From Gracilibacillus salinarum (GTDB lineage Bacteria > Bacillota > Bacilli > Bacillales > Amphibacillaceae), in NCBI RefSeq assembly GCF_022919575.1, contig NZ_CP095071.1:4288001-4352000 (forward strand): a stretch of 64,000 nucleotides of DNA, read 5' to 3'. Numbering within the stretch: the first letter of the stretch is position 1; every line of letters starts with the position of its first letter. Under the pieces are notes generated by a model. It saw only the letters and a list, made by a program, of their open reading frames with translations, was not told the DNA's origin and did no database searches. The translations under genes were made by a program, and so were the position numbers. Positions 62,759 through 64,000 of the stretch are shown here, in pieces.

Positions 62759-62950
62759 TTAATAGTGTTTACCGCAAGAGTGGCAAAACTTCTTTTTTGG
62801 TTTTAATTTACAAGGATCGAAGTCGCGTAAGCTATCATGATGGTGTGGTTCTTTCTTACAGCAACAAATGATTTTGATGCAGCAGCAATCATGAAAGCAG
62901 TCATGATCATGGTGAGGTTTTTTGCAAGGGTCGTAATGGTGATAACACAT
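62759..62950 (-). CDS. Cys/His-rich small protein, putative metal-binding
   Basis: 63 residues with 12 Cys and 12 His (CYHHYDPCKKPHHDHDCFHD, IICCCKKEPHHHD, FCHSCGKHY). The composition suggests a zinc- or copper-binding or spore-coat-type peptide. AAAGGGGATGATCTCATG gives a proper ribosome site, which argues for a real gene despite its size. No family recognised. Confidence 0.65.
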   Translation of the reverse strand: MCYHHYDPCKKPHHDHDCFHDCCCIKIICCCKKEPHHHDSLRDFDPCKLKPKKKFCHSCGKHY

Positions 62951-63133
62951 GAGATCATCCCCTTTCTTCTTACAATATATCGTATGAAGTGGTTATGGAA
63001 GAAGTGTGGACAGGTTTCATAGGCATGAAAACATTCGTAGTGACTGCTGAATAGTAAACGAGATCATGTAGAAGTAGGGGACAGGGTTCGATCAAAGCGT
63101 AAAGGAACAATGCTCTATCATTGCTGTCCAATA

Positions 63134-63171
63134 AGAAAACCCATTTACTCGATTTCATTAGTAAATGGGTT
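63134..63171 (-). terminator. Terminator of the DUF2269 gene
   Basis: ACCCATTTAC / GTAAATGGGT stem with a TTTTCTTATT tail on the minus strand, directly after the stop. The stretch 62951-63133 holds nothing recognised. Confidence 0.82.
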
Positions 63172-63173
63172 AG

Positions 63174-63629
63174 CTAGAATGGCTTCGTAACCATTAACAA
63201 TATAATCGTCAACAGCAAAGTGTTTTCCACATATTCTATCCGCAATAATCGCTGTACGAGTACGTGATACGAGTCTGGAACATCAGTAAGCTGTGGGTCA
63301 GCCAGCATTTCTTTTATTGGTGCTGAACTCCTTTTTAACGCGGTTGGACCTAACAGGAGAGCGAAAAAGTAGAGGATCAGACTTGTGATATACCAACCTT
63401 GCTGAAATAACATTGGTCTTAATAGCCCCATCAGTAAACCGGAGACTAAGAGCAACATGCCACCCGACATGACGAAGATATGCAGTTTCTTTTTAATAAA
63501 AAAGGCATGGCGGACTTCAGGTAATGTTTTTGCTGATTTAACGATAGTTGTCAGAATAAATCCAGGTCCAATGCCAACGATAGCTGAAAAGATATGTATG
63601 ACGACAATCCAAGAATAGAGCGAATTCAT
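63174..63629 (-). CDS. DUF2269-like integral membrane protein
   Basis: 151 residues with four membrane helices (about 5-27, 48-72, 78-98, 128-148). HIFSAIVGIGPGFILTTIV and GGMLLLVSGLLMGLLRP match the DUF2269 pattern. Function unknown. AAGAAGGTGATTAGATG gives the start. Confidence 0.75.
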   Translation of the reverse strand: MNSLYSWIVVIHIFSAIVGIGPGFILTTIVKSAKTLPEVRHAFFIKKKLHIFVMSGGMLLLVSGLLMGLLRPMLFQQGWYITSLILYFFALLLGPTALKRSSAPIKEMLADPQLTDVPDSYHVLVQRLLRIEYVENTLLLTIILLMVTKPF

Positions 63630-63681
63630 CTAATCACCTTCTTATTACTCATTATAAACCTTTTGATGAGCAAAAAACAGC

Positions 63682-63729
63682 ATAAAGTGAGACTTCAATC
63701 AGTGGGGGGTATTACGGCCGGTTAGCGCT
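63682..63729 (-). repeat. Double-hairpin repeat, copy P7 (deletion remnant)
   Basis: Reverse orientation: the terminal ATAAAGTGAGACTTCAATCA is joined directly to the opposite end TATTACGGCCGGTTAGCGC. About 100 bp of the interior is missing. Confidence 0.75.
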
Positions 63730-63754
63730 TATGCCAATAATTTCATATTCGAAC

Positions 63755-63802
63755 GAGAAAAATGGTTTAGAATGACAAGGAAAAAGTCACTCTAAACCAT
63801 TT
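63755..63802 (-). terminator. Terminator of the partial gene at the right edge
   Basis: AAATGGTTTAGAATGAC / GTCACTCTAAACCATTT stem with a TTTTTC tail on the minus strand, 3 bp from the stop codon. Confidence 0.85.
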
Positions 63803-63804
63803 CA

Positions 63805-64000
63805 TTATTTTGTAAATAAATCAAAACCTAATGCTGTTACTACTCCGAATACTAATGACCATGCGCCAATACTAACCGTGGACCATATTAAAGTGGCTCG
63901 TTTTTTAGCGCCGAGTGTCATTCCGATGAAGGCAGCAATATGTGAACCGATTAGAATGGGGCCGAGCATGATCATGCCTGGCAAGCCATATTTATTCCAT
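63805..64000 (-). CDS. C-terminal part of a small multidrug export-like membrane protein (partial)
   Basis: The last 64 residues on the minus strand (NKYGLPGMIMLGPILIGSHI ... GAKKRATLIWSTVSIGAWSL ... FGVVTALGFDLFTK) with two helices. The GLPGMIMLGPILIG motif is typical of the Sm_multidrug_ex family. The 5' end lies outside the window, so length and start cannot be judged. Confidence 0.7.
   Translation of the reverse strand, partial: WNKYGLPGMIMLGPILIGSHIAAFIGMTLGAKKRATLIWSTVSIGAWSLVFGVVTALGFDLFTK

Overview
The window looks like a chromosome segment from a low-GC, endospore-forming, salt-adapted member of the Bacillaceae (Gracilibacillus/Halobacillus/Oceanobacillus-like; the genus is an inference). 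The evidence is AT-rich DNA, strong AAGGAGG-type ribosome sites with frequent TTG/GTG starts, Bacillus-type families (CYP152 P450, YhgD/YhgE, DUF3889, NamA, MtnU-MtnE), osmotic and sodium functions (GbsR-type regulator with opuAA-opuAB-opuAC, an NhaC-type antiporter, an SSS symporter) and a broken spore-germination (GerA-type) gene. No rRNA, tRNA, CRISPR or phage genes were seen.

Layout. 1-8 kb: fatty-acid P450, small membrane and lipoprotein genes, an aldo/keto reductase, then yhgD-yhgE with a readable promoter and operator. 8-17 kb: an accessory stretch of single genes (phosphatase, nucleotidyltransferase, NUDIX, VOC, ECF sigma plus anti-sigma, DinB, GNAT, HAD) separated by repeats. 17-23 kb: an IS4-family element splitting an S41 peptidase gene, a methyltransferase and an EamA exporter. 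23-32 kb: a two-component system with an ATPase and a methyltransferase, then an ABC exporter with a divergent MarR regulator. 32-36 kb: the glycine betaine uptake locus. 37-50 kb: SDR, transglutaminase-like protein, lipoproteins, PAP2, NamA, a eukaryote-type HisA, an MHYT-GGDEF cyclase, catalase and mtnU-mtnE. 50-64 kb: NhaC antiporter, a germination pseudogene, the complete ureABCEFGD operon, a 1.75 kb IS110/IS1111 element, and a probable urea:Na+ symporter with a small membrane partner. The urease and symporter genes together form a plausible urea uptake and hydrolysis module.

The most unusual content is non-coding. (1) A family of about 430-640 bp elements with ~25 bp terminal inverted repeats carries two large hairpin modules in opposite orientation. 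There are six copies plus fragments. Relative to the conserved flanking repeat, the interior is in one orientation in some copies and the other orientation in others, and the hairpin tips are swapped between modules like cassettes. (2) The IS110/IS1111 element is inserted in one of these hairpins. Its downstream non-coding region contains four short segments, at least three of them in hairpin loops, that match the right target flank (9 nt exact), left target flank (6 of 7), right element end (8 nt exact) and left element end (6 nt exact). This is what a bridge/seek RNA should look like. (3) A second repeat family of ~155 bp double hairpins occurs seven times, often touching stop or start codons. 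(4) There are three intergenic tandem arrays, two with a 52 bp period and one with a 21 bp period, both near whole numbers of DNA helical turns.

Three genes appear to carry single-base frameshifts. If the source is an uncorrected long-read assembly, some of these could be sequencing errors.
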